Source: Brevibacterium jeotgali (lineage in GTDB: Bacteria; Actinomycetota; Actinomycetes; Actinomycetales; Brevibacteriaceae). From it: 64,000 bases of DNA. The stretch is from the NCBI RefSeq assembly GCF_900169175.1, contig NZ_FXZM01000003.1, positions 62,001-126,000 of the forward strand, in the 5' to 3' direction. The notes under the pieces were generated by a model. It worked only from the letters and a program-made list of their open reading frames with translations, ran no database searches and was not told where the DNA came from. Position numbers and translations under genes: made by a program. Of the stretch, positions 8,875 to 17,916 are shown one piece after another. Each line of letters opens with the position of its first letter. Position 1 is the stretch's first letter.

Positions 8875-9804
8875 ATGACCATTCACTCCGATGTCACGAA
8901 GATCGTCGGCGGCACCCCGCTGGTGCGCCTCAACAAGGCGAGCGAGCGCAGCGGCGCAGAGATCGTCGCGAAGCTCGAAGGTGCGAACCCCGCGAACTCG
9001 GTCAAGGACCGGATCGGCGTCGCGATGATCGAGGCTGCTGAGAAGTCCGGCCAGCTGAAGCCCGGCGGCACGGTCGTGGAGGCGACGTCCGGCAACACCG
9101 GCATCGCACTCGCGATGGTGGGTGCTGCGCGCGGCTACAAGGTCGTCCTCACGATGCCGGAATCCATGTCGAAGGAACGCCGTGCACTGCTGCGCGCGTT
9201 CGGTGCGACGCTCGAGCTCACCCCCAAGGCCGACGGCATGCGCGGCGCCGTGGAGAAGGCGGAATCGCTCGCAGACAAGGGCGCAGTGCTCGTCCGCCAG
9301 TTCGCCAATGAGGCCAACGCGGCGATCCACGAGTCGACGACCGGCCCAGAGATCATCCGTGACACGGACGGCAAGGTCGACGTGTTCGTGTCCGGCATCG
9401 GCACCGGTGGCACCATCACCGGAGTGGGCCGTGCTTTCAAGAAGGAGGGCGTTGAGGCGACGATCGTCGCCGTCGAGCCGTCCGCGTCGCCCATCCTGTC
9501 CACCGGCGAGGCCGGGCCGCACATGATCCAGGGGCTGGGTGCGAACTTCATCCCGGAGGTCCTGGACCGCGACGTCTACGACGAGGTCCAGACGGTGGAG
9601 AACGAGGTCGCCTTCGACGTCGCCCGCCAGGTCGCCAAGGATGAGGGCCTGCTCGTGGGCATCTCCTCCGGCGCTGCCATCTCCGCGGCCGAGGCCGTGG
9701 CCTCCCGCCCGGAGAACCAGGGCAAGCGTGTGGTCGTCATCCTTCCCGACTTCGGAGAGCGCTACCTCACCACACCGCTGTTCTCGGAGTACATGGATTC
9801 CTGA
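8875..9804 (+). CDS. cysK: Cysteine synthase A (O-acetylserine sulfhydrylase)
   Basis: This PLP enzyme makes L-cysteine from O-acetylserine and sulfide. It shows the PLP lysine in NSVKDR (K44), the TSGNTG substrate loop (71-76) and the phosphate-binding loop [10 protein letters not shown] (174-183). The 309 residues match the family when translation starts at 8875, where GGAAAGG precedes the ATG; the frame is open upstream but lacks homology. The stop codon overlaps the cysE start by one base (TGATG), so the two are translationally coupled. Confidence 0.96.
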   Translation: MTIHSDVTKIVGGTPLVRLNKASERSGAEIVAKLEGANPANSVKDRIGVAMIEAAEKSGQLKPGGTVVEATSGNTGIALAMVGAARGYKVVLTMPESMSKERRALLRAFGATLELTPKADGMRGAVEKAESLADKGAVLVRQFANEANAAIHESTTGPEIIRDTDGKVDVFVSGIGTGGTITGVGRAFKKEGVEATIVAVEPSASPILSTGEAGPHMIQGLGANFIPEVLDRDVYDEVQTVENEVAFDVARQVAKDEGLLVGISSGAAISAAEAVASRPENQGKRVVVILPDFGERYLTTPLFSEYMDS

Positions 9805-10466
9805 TGCGCGGACGTCTCGGACTGATCGGAGCAGCCGCCGCGGTCGGCGCGGCGGCCTACGGGCTGACGCGTCCGATCGTGCGCGCCACCCTGCGAGAAG
9901 ACCTCGATACCGCTCGTCGCCGTGATCCTGCGGCTCGCAATGATCTGGTGATCGCACTGTCGTATCCCGGTCTGCACGCGATCTGGGCGCATCGGGGTCT
10001 GTACAAGCTGAATCAGTACGACGTGGGGAAAGCGCCCGCCCGTCTGCTGTCGCAGGCGGTGCGGACGCTCACCGGTGTGGAGATCCACCCGGGGGCGCAG
10101 ATCGGCAAGCGCTTCTTCATCGATCATGCGAACGGTGTGGTCATCGGTGAGACGTCGGAGATCGGCGACGACGTCATGCTCTACCACCAGGTGACACTGG
10201 GCGGTCGATCGATGGCGCAGGAGAAGCGCCACCCGACGCTGCGCGACAACGTGGTGGTCGGCACGGGCGCGAAGCTGATCGGGCCGGTGGAAGTCGGCGA
10301 GAACGCCGCCGTCGGGGCCAACGCCGTCGTCGTCAAGGACGTGGCCGCCGGCGGGACCGCGGTCGGTGTGCCCGCCACGGTGAAGTTCCCGAAGTCGCGT
10401 CCGCTGGACGCGGAAGGTCACCCGACACCGGATGGTGTGCTGACGGATCCGGCACTGTGGATCTGA
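9804..10466 (+). CDS. cysE: Serine O-acetyltransferase
   Basis: This enzyme acetylates L-serine to O-acetylserine, the substrate of the adjacent CysK. The C-terminal half is a left-handed beta-helix of hexapeptide repeats with the active-site segment IDHANGVVIGET (D107, H108) and H128 in LYHQVTLGG. The 220-residue length is the short bacterial form. The first 30 residues are unusually hydrophobic (LGLIGAAAAVGAAAYGL). The start is taken from the one-base overlap with cysK; a later start is possible. Confidence 0.92.
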   Translation: MRGRLGLIGAAAAVGAAAYGLTRPIVRATLREDLDTARRRDPAARNDLVIALSYPGLHAIWAHRGLYKLNQYDVGKAPARLLSQAVRTLTGVEIHPGAQIGKRFFIDHANGVVIGETSEIGDDVMLYHQVTLGGRSMAQEKRHPTLRDNVVVGTGAKLIGPVEVGENAAVGANAVVVKDVAAGGTAVGVPATVKFPKSRPLDAEGHPTPDGVLTDPALWI

Positions 10467-10503
10467 CGTGACTGCTGTGGTCTGAACCGTCGAGCAGCAT
10501 AGT

Positions 10504-10541
10504 GCACGAAGCGCCTGTGGAATCCCACGGGCGCTTCGTGC
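10504..10541. terminator. Bidirectional terminator after cysKE
   Basis: A perfect 12-bp stem (10504-10515 with 10530-10541) has a further short GTGG/CCAC pairing inside. It lies between cysE and the convergent membrane-protein gene. Confidence 0.75.
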
Positions 10542-10548
10542 GTCACCG

Positions 10549-11451
10549 TCACGCGGCGCGCGGCCCCTGCGGCAGGAGCTCCAGCAGCGATTCGGGCTCA
10601 TCGACCCAGAACGAGAGTCTCGTGACCTCCACGACGCCGTGGCCAGGCACGTCGAGCGCCGTGCCGTGCTCCAGTGAGACGCTGATGTTCGTCTGACCGT
10701 GCCGGGCGACCGAGACAGCCTCGCCCCTGCCCGAGGGGGACGGCACGACCTGCACCCCGTTCTCGGCGCTGTGGTGCATCGCGACAGTCACGACGGCGAT
10801 CGATGACAGGTCCACGCGGATCATCGTGTCGGAGTCCACGCGGACGCCGAGCACCCTGTCGGTCACCCAGTGGGGCCGCGTCGACAGAGACGCGATGAAC
10901 CCCAGAACCCAGAGCACCCCCATGACGCCCAGCAGCAGGGCTGCGATGCGCGCGACCGGCCACGGAAGCAGCCAGTGGGCCACGACGATCTCGACGACAC
11001 CCAGGCCGGCGAAGGCGAGGAGGACCGGCATCTCGTGGCGGTGGAAGGTGACGCCCCGTCCATCCGCCGGGACCAACGGCCGCCGTGCCACCCACCGCCC
11101 CGCGCTGACCCACAGCAGGATCTCGAACCGAGCGAAGCGCACGACCGGCGCCGGCACCGATTCGCGGACGAGCTGCCTGACCGCATCCCTCCTCGATGAG
11201 CCGGCCCGGCGAGACCGGAGGTAGACGCGTGCGGCGAGCACGACCTCGGCGGCCACCGTCGCGACGAGGAGGACGCCGACGACGATCGGGATCCACACAG
11301 CCAGTGGCACTCCAGTGGCGATCAGGACGGCGGTGGCGATCTCGATCGGGGCGAGGACGAGGAGCGCTGCGTGGACGATCGCGGTAGCGCGGCCTCGCGA
11401 GACCGGCGCGGAGGCCCTCGCCGCGCGTGAGGTCCACCGTGCCGTGATCAC
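10549..11451 (-). CDS. Membrane protein of unknown function
   Basis: I do not recognise this 300-residue protein. It has two N-terminal hydrophobic helices (about 24-77), a basic stretch, two more helices (about 138-190) and a soluble C-terminal domain of about 100 residues. The GTG start overlaps the stop of the upstream MerR-type regulator by 4 bp (GTGA), so the two form one operon. The regulator probably controls this gene, and the C-terminal domain may be cytoplasmic. No catalytic motif is visible. Confidence 0.7.
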   Translation of the reverse strand: MITARWTSRAARASAPVSRGRATAIVHAALLVLAPIEIATAVLIATGVPLAVWIPIVVGVLLVATVAAEVVLAARVYLRSRRAGSSRRDAVRQLVRESVPAPVVRFARFEILLWVSAGRWVARRPLVPADGRGVTFHRHEMPVLLAFAGLGVVEIVVAHWLLPWPVARIAALLLGVMGVLWVLGFIASLSTRPHWVTDRVLGVRVDSDTMIRVDLSSIAVVTVAMHHSAENGVQVVPSPSGRGEAVSVARHGQTNISVSLEHGTALDVPGHGVVEVTRLSFWVDEPESLLELLPQGPRAA

Positions 11452-12218
11452 TCCGGACTCCTCAGCGTGAGGAGGTGTCGGATCACAGCTGCTTGCGCAG
11501 CGGAGAGGTCGTCCGTGACGGCATCCAGGAACGGGATCTCGTCGACCGGTGCGTCGAGGAACTGCCTGCGGAGCGGCTCCGGGATGACCGCGAGCAGATC
11601 ATGTGCGAGACGCGGGAGCCCCGGATCGTCCGTCCGCGTGGCCGCGTCCCCACGCCCGAGGTCGTCGAACCGTCGGTAGATCTCCGCCAGTCGTGCGGAC
11701 GCGGCCGGATCGGACGCGACGTCTGACATCGTCTCCGCCCACACGTGCACCGACTCCGCCGGCAGCGCACTCATGGCCCGGCGGTCGACGTCGAGGCTCT
11801 GCCCTTCTGCACCGTGCGTCCGGAGCGAGGCGAAGAGTGCGCGCGCTTCGTCGGGGAGGTATGCACCGGCGGCGCTGTCATCGCCGATCGACGACTGGAG
11901 TCGTTCACGGAGGTTCCGCAGCGCATCACGCTTGGCGCGCACATCCCGCTCCTGCCTGCCCAGATCCGCTTCGAGCTCCTGCAGCATGTCTGGAAGGTCG
12001 CACATGTCATCGTCTCGCACGGCCTCCGCCACCTCGTCGAGCGAGAGCCCCACCGCTGCGAGCCTGACCGCCCGCATGAGGAGGACGACATCGCGCAGTC
12101 CGTAGTCGCGGTATCCGTTGTCCCGCCTGGCAGGCTCAGGGACCACTCCACTGCGGTGGTAGTGGCGCACGGTCCGTGTCGTGACATCCAGCAGCCGGGC
12201 GACTTCTCCGATCCTCAT
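11448..12218 (-). CDS. MerR-family transcriptional regulator
   Basis: The N-terminal winged HTH is typical of MerR proteins (MRIGEVARLLDVTTRTVRHYHRSGVVPEP, then a second helix-turn-helix wing). A dimerisation coiled coil follows (about 75-115). The 140-residue C-terminal domain lacks recognisable metal-ligand cysteines and may bind a small molecule. I chose the ATG at 12218: a TTGACG (12250-12255) and TTGGAT (12225-12230) pair with the 19-bp spacer typical of MerR promoters ends 6 nt before it, so the mRNA is probably leaderless. A GTG five codons upstream is the alternative. The partner gene is the overlapping membrane protein. Confidence 0.85.
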   Translation of the reverse strand: MRIGEVARLLDVTTRTVRHYHRSGVVPEPARRDNGYRDYGLRDVVLLMRAVRLAAVGLSLDEVAEAVRDDDMCDLPDMLQELEADLGRQERDVRAKRDALRNLRERLQSSIGDDSAAGAYLPDEARALFASLRTHGAEGQSLDVDRRAMSALPAESVHVWAETMSDVASDPAASARLAEIYRRFDDLGRGDAATRTDDPGLPRLAHDLLAVIPEPLRRQFLDAPVDEIPFLDAVTDDLSAAQAAVIRHLLTLRSPE

Positions 12219-12233
12219 GCCTTCATCCAACAC

Positions 12234-12256
12234 CTTGACGTCGCGACAACGTCAAG
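12234..12256 (-). promoter_or_regulatory. MerR-type operator within a 19-bp-spaced promoter
   Basis: The dyad CTTGACGT-N7-ACGTCAAG is perfect. On the minus strand it overlaps the -35 TTGACG and fills the spacer before the TTGGAT -10. This is the geometry by which MerR proteins twist an over-long spacer to activate their own promoter. It indicates autoregulation of the merR/membrane-protein operon. Confidence 0.7.
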
Positions 12257-12356
12257 AGGCAGTCCGGCGAGTGATGGCTGCGCGATCCGGGGGCGACGCA
12301 GCGGGCTCGGACTACGCTGGGGCGCAGGCACATCCGATACTGAGAAGGGATTCTTC

Positions 12357-13322
12357 GTGACATCGAGCGCGAACAGCACATCCGTGCCCATCGGGTCCTC
12401 CGACCTGCGCGTCCACCCCCTGGGGCTGGGCACCAACACGTTCAACGACCCCAGCTCGCCCCAAGAGTTCCACCGAGTGCTCGATGGCTTCGTCGAGCGC
12501 GGCGGGAACTTCCTCGACACCGCGGACATGTACTCGTTCTGGGTCGACGGAAACTCCGGCGGTGAGTCCGAATCGGTCATCGGTCAATGGTTCGCCTCGC
12601 GTGGGAACCGCGAAGACATCATTGTCGCGACGAAGGTCGCTGCGAAGCCGGGACGCGAGGGACTGTCTCCGCAGAACATCGCGCTCGCCGCGGACGAATC
12701 GCTCCAGCGCCTGCAGACCGACTGCATCGATCTGTACTACGCGCACTACCAGGACGACGCGACCCCGATCGTCGAGAGCGCCGCGGCGTTCAATGACCTC
12801 GTGCAGGCCGGCACAGTGCGCTCGATCGCGCTGTCCAACTTCACTCCGGCGGCGATCGATGAGTGGTTCCGCGTGTCGGAGGAGAACGGCTTCGCGCTGC
12901 CGGTCGCCCTGCAGCCGCGGTACTCGCTGGTCGCCCGGGAGTATGAGGGCGAGATGGCGGCTGCGGCCCGTAGACACGGCATGTCCGTCTTCCCGTACCA
13001 GGTGCTGGCCGGTGGCTTCCTCACCGGCAAATACCGGACGGAGGCGGACCTGGCCGGTCGAGCGCGCGCCGGTGCCGTCGAACGCTACCTCAACCCGGAA
13101 GGGCTGGCAGTCGTCTCCGCGCTGGACGTGGTCGCTTCGGCGCACAGCACGGACGCAGCCTCCGTCGCTCTCGCCTGGTCGATGGCGGATGGGAAGATCA
13201 CCGCACCGCTCGCCGCCGCCACCAGCACCGCCCAGCTCGACCAGCTCTTCGCGGCTGCCGAGCTGACGTTGTCCGCTGACGAGGTGGCAGCGCTCGATGA
13301 CGCGTCGGCGGGCTTCCGGTGA
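12357..13322 (+). CDS. Aldo/keto reductase
   Basis: This NADPH-dependent (beta/alpha)8 barrel oxidoreductase has 321 residues. The catalytic tetrad positions are visible: D and Y in 'FLDTADMY', K in 'IVATKV' and H in 'LYYAHYQD'. The C-terminal 'ALAWSMADGKITAPLAAATS' segment aligns with the cofactor site. A GTG start at 12357 is supported by GAAGGGA 7 nt upstream and by the N-terminal family start; the frame is open far upstream without homology. A TACGCT hexamer at 12313-12318 is a candidate -10. The substrate is unknown. Confidence 0.88.
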   Translation: MTSSANSTSVPIGSSDLRVHPLGLGTNTFNDPSSPQEFHRVLDGFVERGGNFLDTADMYSFWVDGNSGGESESVIGQWFASRGNREDIIVATKVAAKPGREGLSPQNIALAADESLQRLQTDCIDLYYAHYQDDATPIVESAAAFNDLVQAGTVRSIALSNFTPAAIDEWFRVSEENGFALPVALQPRYSLVAREYEGEMAAAARRHGMSVFPYQVLAGGFLTGKYRTEADLAGRARAGAVERYLNPEGLAVVSALDVVASAHSTDAASVALAWSMADGKITAPLAAATSTAQLDQLFAAAELTLSADEVAALDDASAGFR

Positions 13323-13358
13323 GACTCCTCGCCCACTGATATCGGCGGGCAGAAGCAC

Positions 13359-13391
13359 GCATGTGGCCGAGCGCAGTGCTCGGCCGCATGC
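13359..13391. terminator. Bidirectional terminator between AKR and SDR genes
   Basis: A 14-bp stem with one G-T wobble (13359-13372 with 13378-13391) closes a 5-nt loop between convergent genes. Confidence 0.7.
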
Positions 13392-13394
13392 CCG

Positions 13395-14228
13395 TCACAG
13401 CCATCCTCTGCGACGCAGCAGCTCCTCGCTGAGCTCCCAGTGCCGCCTCACGACCTCCGGGTCGTAGGCGGCACTGTTCGTGCGCGCGACCTTCAGCCGG
13501 TCGGAGTAGTACTCGCCGGACGTCCACTCCCTGCCCGGAGTGCCGGAGATGAAGTGCGTCAGTGTGCCGCCGCCCTGCTGCGACGACGTCAGCAGGCGCT
13601 TCGCCGCACCCTGATAGAGGCGGTTCATCACGGTGCCGCTGTCAGACGCGAAGCTCGTCGCGACGACTCCCGGGTGGAACGCGACGGACGAGAGGCCCTG
13701 CGCTCCGAACCGCTCGTGCAAGCCCTTCGTGAAGAGGATGTTCGCCAGCTTCGCGTTCCCGTACGCCCGGTTGGCGGAGAACGTCGTGAGCGTCTGGATG
13801 TCCTCCAGGTCCAAGCGACCGAAGATCCTTGCGCCGATGCTCGCAGTGTTCACGACGGCACCTCCACCCTCCAGGAGCGGATCCAGGAGCCGGTGGGTGA
13901 GGAGGAACGGCGCGAGGTGGTCGACCTGGAACGTCTTCTCGAAGCCGTCCTCCGTGATCCGGGGGCCGGGGAAGAGCCCGCCGGCATTGTTCGCGAGTAC
14001 ATCGATGCGCCCGTGGTCTGCGGCGATCTGAGTGGCGATCCGGTCCACGTCCGCCAGACGGGCGAAATCAGCGATGTGGAAGTCGGCGCCGGTCTCCTCT
14101 GCGACGGCCCGGGTCTTGTCCGCCGACCTGCCGACGAGCACCAGGTCCACGGCCCGGGTCGAGAGAATCCGCGCGGCTGCGGCGCCGATCCCGTCGCTGC
14201 CTCCTGTGAGGACGACTGTGGGTGTCAT
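13395..14228 (-). CDS. Short-chain dehydrogenase/reductase
   Basis: This is a 277-residue Rossmann-fold oxidoreductase. It has the cofactor motif TGGSDGIG (8-15), NNAG near residue 89, a catalytic Ser in 'VVNTASIGARI' and YGNAK as the YxxxK pair. The sequence resembles the retinol-dehydrogenase/protochlorophyllide-reductase-like SDR branch. I set the start at 14228, where CGGAG lies about 9 nt upstream; the frame remains open further but is not conserved-looking. The substrate is unknown. Confidence 0.88.
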   Translation of the reverse strand: MTPTVVLTGGSDGIGAAAARILSTRAVDLVLVGRSADKTRAVAEETGADFHIADFARLADVDRIATQIAADHGRIDVLANNAGGLFPGPRITEDGFEKTFQVDHLAPFLLTHRLLDPLLEGGGAVVNTASIGARIFGRLDLEDIQTLTTFSANRAYGNAKLANILFTKGLHERFGAQGLSSVAFHPGVVATSFASDSGTVMNRLYQGAAKRLLTSSQQGGGTLTHFISGTPGREWTSGEYYSDRLKVARTNSAAYDPEVVRRHWELSEELLRRRGWL

Positions 14229-14417
14229 GCAGGCTCCGTTCCTCGGTGCTGTTCGCCAGAGTACCGGTCGCTGACCTCGCCCCACTGAGGCGATCCGGCC
14301 CGCGCGCGGTGGATCCACCGGATCGACCGCATCGTCATCAGCGAGTCGAGGCTGCTGCGCGACGCCGGTATGCGGTGACCGCCGGCTTCCCTCGATGTCA
14401 GGTCAGCATCACCTGAA

Positions 14418-14436
14418 TTAGGTAAGGACTTCCTAT
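14418..14436 (+). promoter_or_regulatory. DtxR/IdeR-type iron box
   Basis: TTAGGTAAGGACTTCCTAT matches the actinobacterial iron-box consensus TTAGGTTAGGCTAACCTAA at about 13 of 19 positions. It lies 115 bp before the siderophore-binding protein gene and just upstream of a TATGCT hexamer (14447-14452). Iron-loaded repressor bound here would block the importer. The rest of the 322-bp gap 14229-14550 shows no gene. Confidence 0.75.
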
Positions 14437-14550
14437 CTCATTGCGGTATGCTTCCGGAGTCGAGCGTGCGCGAGCACGCGCCGATCCCTGACGGGCCGGG
14501 CATCCGGGCCGTCCTCACATCCGCATTCCGTCCATGAGGAGTCACCGCCC

Positions 14551-15594
14551 ATGCGCACAACGCGCTCTGCGCTCGCCGCCGTCACGGCCACCGCCGCCCT
14601 CGTCCTCTCCGCCTGCGGCGGAGGCGGCGATACCGACTCCGCCGCAGATTCAGGCGGATCCGGCGACGGATCCTTCCCCATCACCGTCGAGCACGCGTTT
14701 GGTGAAACGGTCATCGAGCAGAAGCCGGAGCGCGTCGCCGCCGTCGCATGGGGCAACCACGAGGCCGCTCTCGCGCTGGGCGTCGTGCCCGTCATCATGG
14801 AGCAGGCCACCTACGGCGATGACGACGGAAACGGCGTCCTGCCGTGGGTCGAGGACAAGGTCGAGGAGATGGGCGAGGAGCTGCCCGCCACCTACGACTT
14901 CACCGACGGCATCGACTTCGAGGCGATCGCGGACTCGGAGCCGGACGTCATCCTCGCCGGCTATTCGGGGCTGACCCAGGACGAGTACGACACGCTGTCC
15001 CAGATCGCACCCGTCGTCGCCTACCCGGAGACCCCGTGGGGCTCCACCTGGCAGGACACCATCACGCAGGATGCGAAGGGCCTCGGCCTCGAAGCGGAGG
15101 GGCAGGCGCTCATCGAGGAGAACGAAGCCGTCCTCGCAGAGAAGGTCGCGGAGTACGAGAACCTCGCCGGGACCTCGGCGATGTGGGGGTATGCGGATCC
15201 CCAGGATGCCAGCAGCTTCGGCTTCTTCACGGTCAGCGACCCCCGCGTGCAGTTCCTCCCGGAGATCGGCATGGAGATCCCGGAGTCCGTGACGACGGCT
15301 TCCGAGGGCAACGAGGCGTTCATGGGCTCGGAGAGCTCGGAGACCGCTGCAGAGACGTTCGCAGACGCCGACGTCCTCATCGTCGCCGAGGACAACGACC
15401 AGAAGGCGACCCTTCAGGACGACCCGCTGCTGTCGAGGATCCCCGCGGTCGCACGCGACTCCGTCGCGTGGCTGCCGGAGAACGCCCCCGAGGCGGCCGC
15501 ATCCAACCCGTCGCCGCTCAACATCGACACCGAATACATGGACAGCTACCTCGAGACACTCGACGCGGCCGCCGCGAAGGCCGCGCAGGACTGA
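14551..15594 (+). CDS. Iron-siderophore ABC transporter, substrate-binding lipoprotein
   Basis: This is a 347-residue periplasmic-binding-type protein. Its lipoprotein signal ends in the lipobox LSAC, giving a diacylglyceryl cysteine at residue 19 and anchoring outside the membrane. A Gly/Ser/Asp linker leads into a type III binding fold (FepB/FhuD-like: 'PERVAAVAWGNHEAALALG', 'EAIADSEPDVILAGYSG'). GAGGAG precedes the ATG. It is the first gene of a four-gene importer with two FecCD permeases and an ATPase. An iron box upstream points to iron repression. Confidence 0.9.
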   Translation: MRTTRSALAAVTATAALVLSACGGGGDTDSAADSGGSGDGSFPITVEHAFGETVIEQKPERVAAVAWGNHEAALALGVVPVIMEQATYGDDDGNGVLPWVEDKVEEMGEELPATYDFTDGIDFEAIADSEPDVILAGYSGLTQDEYDTLSQIAPVVAYPETPWGSTWQDTITQDAKGLGLEAEGQALIEENEAVLAEKVAEYENLAGTSAMWGYADPQDASSFGFFTVSDPRVQFLPEIGMEIPESVTTASEGNEAFMGSESSETAAETFADADVLIVAEDNDQKATLQDDPLLSRIPAVARDSVAWLPENAPEAAASNPSPLNIDTEYMDSYLETLDAAAAKAAQD

Positions 15595-15610
15595 GGCGGC
15601 CGCCCCGCCC

Positions 15611-15641
15611 GTCGGGTCGCCGCTCAGCGCGACGACCCGGT
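15611..15641 (+). promoter_or_regulatory. Intercistronic hairpin in the siderophore operon
   Basis: CGGGTCG (15613-15619) pairs with CGACCCG (15633-15639) between the binding-protein and permease genes. Such hairpins often lower downstream expression or protect the upstream mRNA, which would give more binding protein than permease. That role is inferred. Confidence 0.4.
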
Positions 15642-15697
15642 GGCGGGCTCCGCAGCCTCGAGTCCCCGACGGACGCACAGTCCCCTACGGACGCCTC

Positions 15698-16768
15698 ATG
15701 AGCTCACTCACAGCACCGCCGATCGCCCCGCCCGCCGTCGCCCCGGCCCCTCCTGCCCTGACCGGGCGGAAGCGGTCGTGGTCGGTGCGCGCGGTCGCGC
15801 TCGTCGCGCTCGCAGCCGCTCTGATGCTCGTCGCCGTCGCCTCCGTCGCCTTCGGCGCTCGCGGGGTGACCTGGGCGGACATCGTGGCCGGTGTCTCCGG
15901 TTCGCAGGAGAGCCTCGCCGAGGCCGCCGTCTCCCAGCGCGTCCCCCGCACCCTGCTCGCCCTGGTCGTCGGCGCGGCTCTCGGAGTCTCCGGGGCGCTG
16001 ATGCAGGGCGTCAGCCGCAATCCGCTGGCCGACCCGGGCATCTTCGGCATCAACAACGGTGCCGCGCTCTTCGTCGTCATCGGCATGACGTTCTTCAACA
16101 TGACGAACCAGTACTCCTTCATCTGGGTCGCGCTGGCCGGAGCAGCCGTGACCGCGGTCTTCGTCTACCTGGTCGGCTCCCTGGGCCGCGGGGGAGCGAC
16201 CCCGCTCAAGCTCGCCCTCGCCGGTGCCGCGACGTCGATCGCACTGAGCTCGCTCGTCTCCGCGGTCATCCTCCCGCGCGTCGAGGTCATGGACTCGTTC
16301 CGCTTCTGGCAGATCGGCGGAGTCGGCGGGGCAGCGTTCGACACGATCGCACGGGTGGCGCCGTTCCTCATCGCAGGCTTCGTGCTGGCGCTCGTGAGTG
16401 CGCGCGGGCTCAACTCACTGGCGCTCGGCGATGAGATGGCACGAGGGCTGGGCGTCCACGTCGAGCGCACGCGCATCGTCGCCGGCGTGGGGGCCGTCCT
16501 GCTGTGCGGCGGCGCGACGGCGGTGGCCGGCCCCATCGCCTTCATCGGCCTCGTCGTCCCTCACGTGTGCCGCATGCTCTTCGGTCCCGATCACCGCTGG
16601 CTGCTCCCGCTGTCGGCGTGCGCCGGCGCGGTGCTGCTCACGGCTTCGGACGTCATCGGTCGGGTCATCGCCCGGCCGGAGGAGCTCGAGGTCGGCATCG
16701 TCACCGCGCTCGTCGGCGCCCCCTTCTTCATCCTCATCGTCCGTCGCATGAAGGTGCGCGCACTGTGA
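15698..16768 (+). CDS. Iron-siderophore ABC transporter permease (FecCD family)
   Basis: This is a 356-residue FecCD/BtuC-type inner-membrane permease with about nine to ten helices. Family landmarks include 'RVPRTLLALVVGAALGVSGALMQGVSRNPLADPGIFGINNGAA' in the N-terminal half and 'GPIAFIGLVVPHVCRMLFGPDHR', the loop that contacts the ATPase, in the C-terminal half. Its stop overlaps the GTG start of the second permease (GTGA). The two probably form a heterodimeric channel. Confidence 0.92.
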   Translation: MSSLTAPPIAPPAVAPAPPALTGRKRSWSVRAVALVALAAALMLVAVASVAFGARGVTWADIVAGVSGSQESLAEAAVSQRVPRTLLALVVGAALGVSGALMQGVSRNPLADPGIFGINNGAALFVVIGMTFFNMTNQYSFIWVALAGAAVTAVFVYLVGSLGRGGATPLKLALAGAATSIALSSLVSAVILPRVEVMDSFRFWQIGGVGGAAFDTIARVAPFLIAGFVLALVSARGLNSLALGDEMARGLGVHVERTRIVAGVGAVLLCGGATAVAGPIAFIGLVVPHVCRMLFGPDHRWLLPLSACAGAVLLTASDVIGRVIARPEELEVGIVTALVGAPFFILIVRRMKVRAL

Positions 16769-17916
16769 AGCACGCCGCGTCGGACGGGTGGGGCTCGGCC
16801 GGGCAGACCGCTGCCGGGGCTGCCGCCGGGCAGATCCGCACCGCCGCCGAGGTCGAGGCCGGCCCCGGCGCCGAGGTCCGGTCGGTCGTCGATCGCGTCG
16901 CCGCAGGCCGGCGGTCGCGCCGGCGCCGCTACCTCGTCGTGTGCGCTGCGCTCACGGTCCTCGTCCTCGCGATGCTCGCCGTCTCGCTCATGTTCGGTCG
17001 TCAGTTCTACGGCCCCGGCGACGTGGTCCGGGTGCTCCTGGGCGAACAGGTGTCCGGCGCGTCGTTCACAGTGGGCGTGCTGCGCCTGCCGCGAGCGCTG
17101 GTGGGCCTGCTGGCCGGCATCGCGTTCGGCATGGCAGGCATCACCTTCCAGACCATGCTGCGCAACCCCCTGGCCAGCCCGGACATCATCGGGATCAGTT
17201 CCGGGGCATCGGCGGCAGCGGTGTTCGGCATCGTCATGCTGTCGCTGTCGGAGACGGCCGTGTCGATCATCGCGACGATCGCAGCGCTCGTGACCGCGGG
17301 GGTCATCTACCTCCTGTCCTTCAAGGGCGGACTGTCGGGCACGCGCCTGATCCTCATCGGCATCGGCATCGCCGCGATGCTCCAGTCCGTCGTCTCGTAC
17401 GTCATCTCGCGGGCCGCGCAGTGGGACCTGCAGGTCGCGATGCGGTGGCTCAACGGCAACCTCAACGGCGCGACGATGGAGCAGGCCGCACCTCTCATCG
17501 TGGTGGTGGCCATCGGGGCGGTCGTCCTCACGATGCTGTCTAAGGGCCTCGACACGCTGCGCCTGGGGGAGGAGACATCGGCCGCGCTGGGCGTGAGCGT
17601 CGAGCGCACGCGGCTGCTCCTCATCCTCTTCGCCGTCACGCTCCTGGCGTTCGCGACGGCGGCGGCCGGACCGGTGGCGTTCGTCGCGTTCCTCTCCGGC
17701 CCCATCTCGCTGCGGCTGCTGGGCAGGGCGGGATCCGCCGGGTCGCCGCTCATCCCCGCGGCGCTGGTGGGTGCACTCCTCATCCTCGTGGCGGACTTCG
17801 TCGGCCAGTTCGCGTTCGGCACCCGCTACCCGGTCGGGGTCATCACAGGGGTGCTCGGCGCTCCGTACCTCATCTATCTCCTCGTCCGCTCGACCCGTTC
17901 TGGAGGCGCGCAGTGA
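16765..17916 (+). CDS. Iron-siderophore ABC transporter permease (FecCD family, second subunit)
   Basis: This is a 383-residue FecCD permease with an N-terminal cytoplasmic extension of about 55 residues before the first helix. It shows 'RLPRALVGLLAGIAFGMAGITFQTMLRNPLASPDIIGISSGASA', the second-subunit version of the family motif. The GTG start at 16765 overlaps the preceding stop by 4 bp, and the stop overlaps the ATPase start by 4 bp, so all three are translationally coupled. Confidence 0.92.
   Translation: MKHAASDGWGSAGQTAAGAAAGQIRTAAEVEAGPGAEVRSVVDRVAAGRRSRRRRYLVVCAALTVLVLAMLAVSLMFGRQFYGPGDVVRVLLGEQVSGASFTVGVLRLPRALVGLLAGIAFGMAGITFQTMLRNPLASPDIIGISSGASAAAVFGIVMLSLSETAVSIIATIAALVTAGVIYLLSFKGGLSGTRLILIGIGIAAMLQSVVSYVISRAAQWDLQVAMRWLNGNLNGATMEQAAPLIVVVAIGAVVLTMLSKGLDTLRLGEETSAALGVSVERTRLLLILFAVTLLAFATAAAGPVAFVAFLSGPISLRLLGRAGSAGSPLIPAALVGALLILVADFVGQFAFGTRYPVGVITGVLGAPYLIYLLVRSTRSGGAQ

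Noticed and set aside
12312-13358. 348-codon frame antisense to the aldo/keto reductase
   Set aside because: It is the shadow of a gene with a complete catalytic tetrad; its translation is Arg/Gly/Val-rich without motifs.
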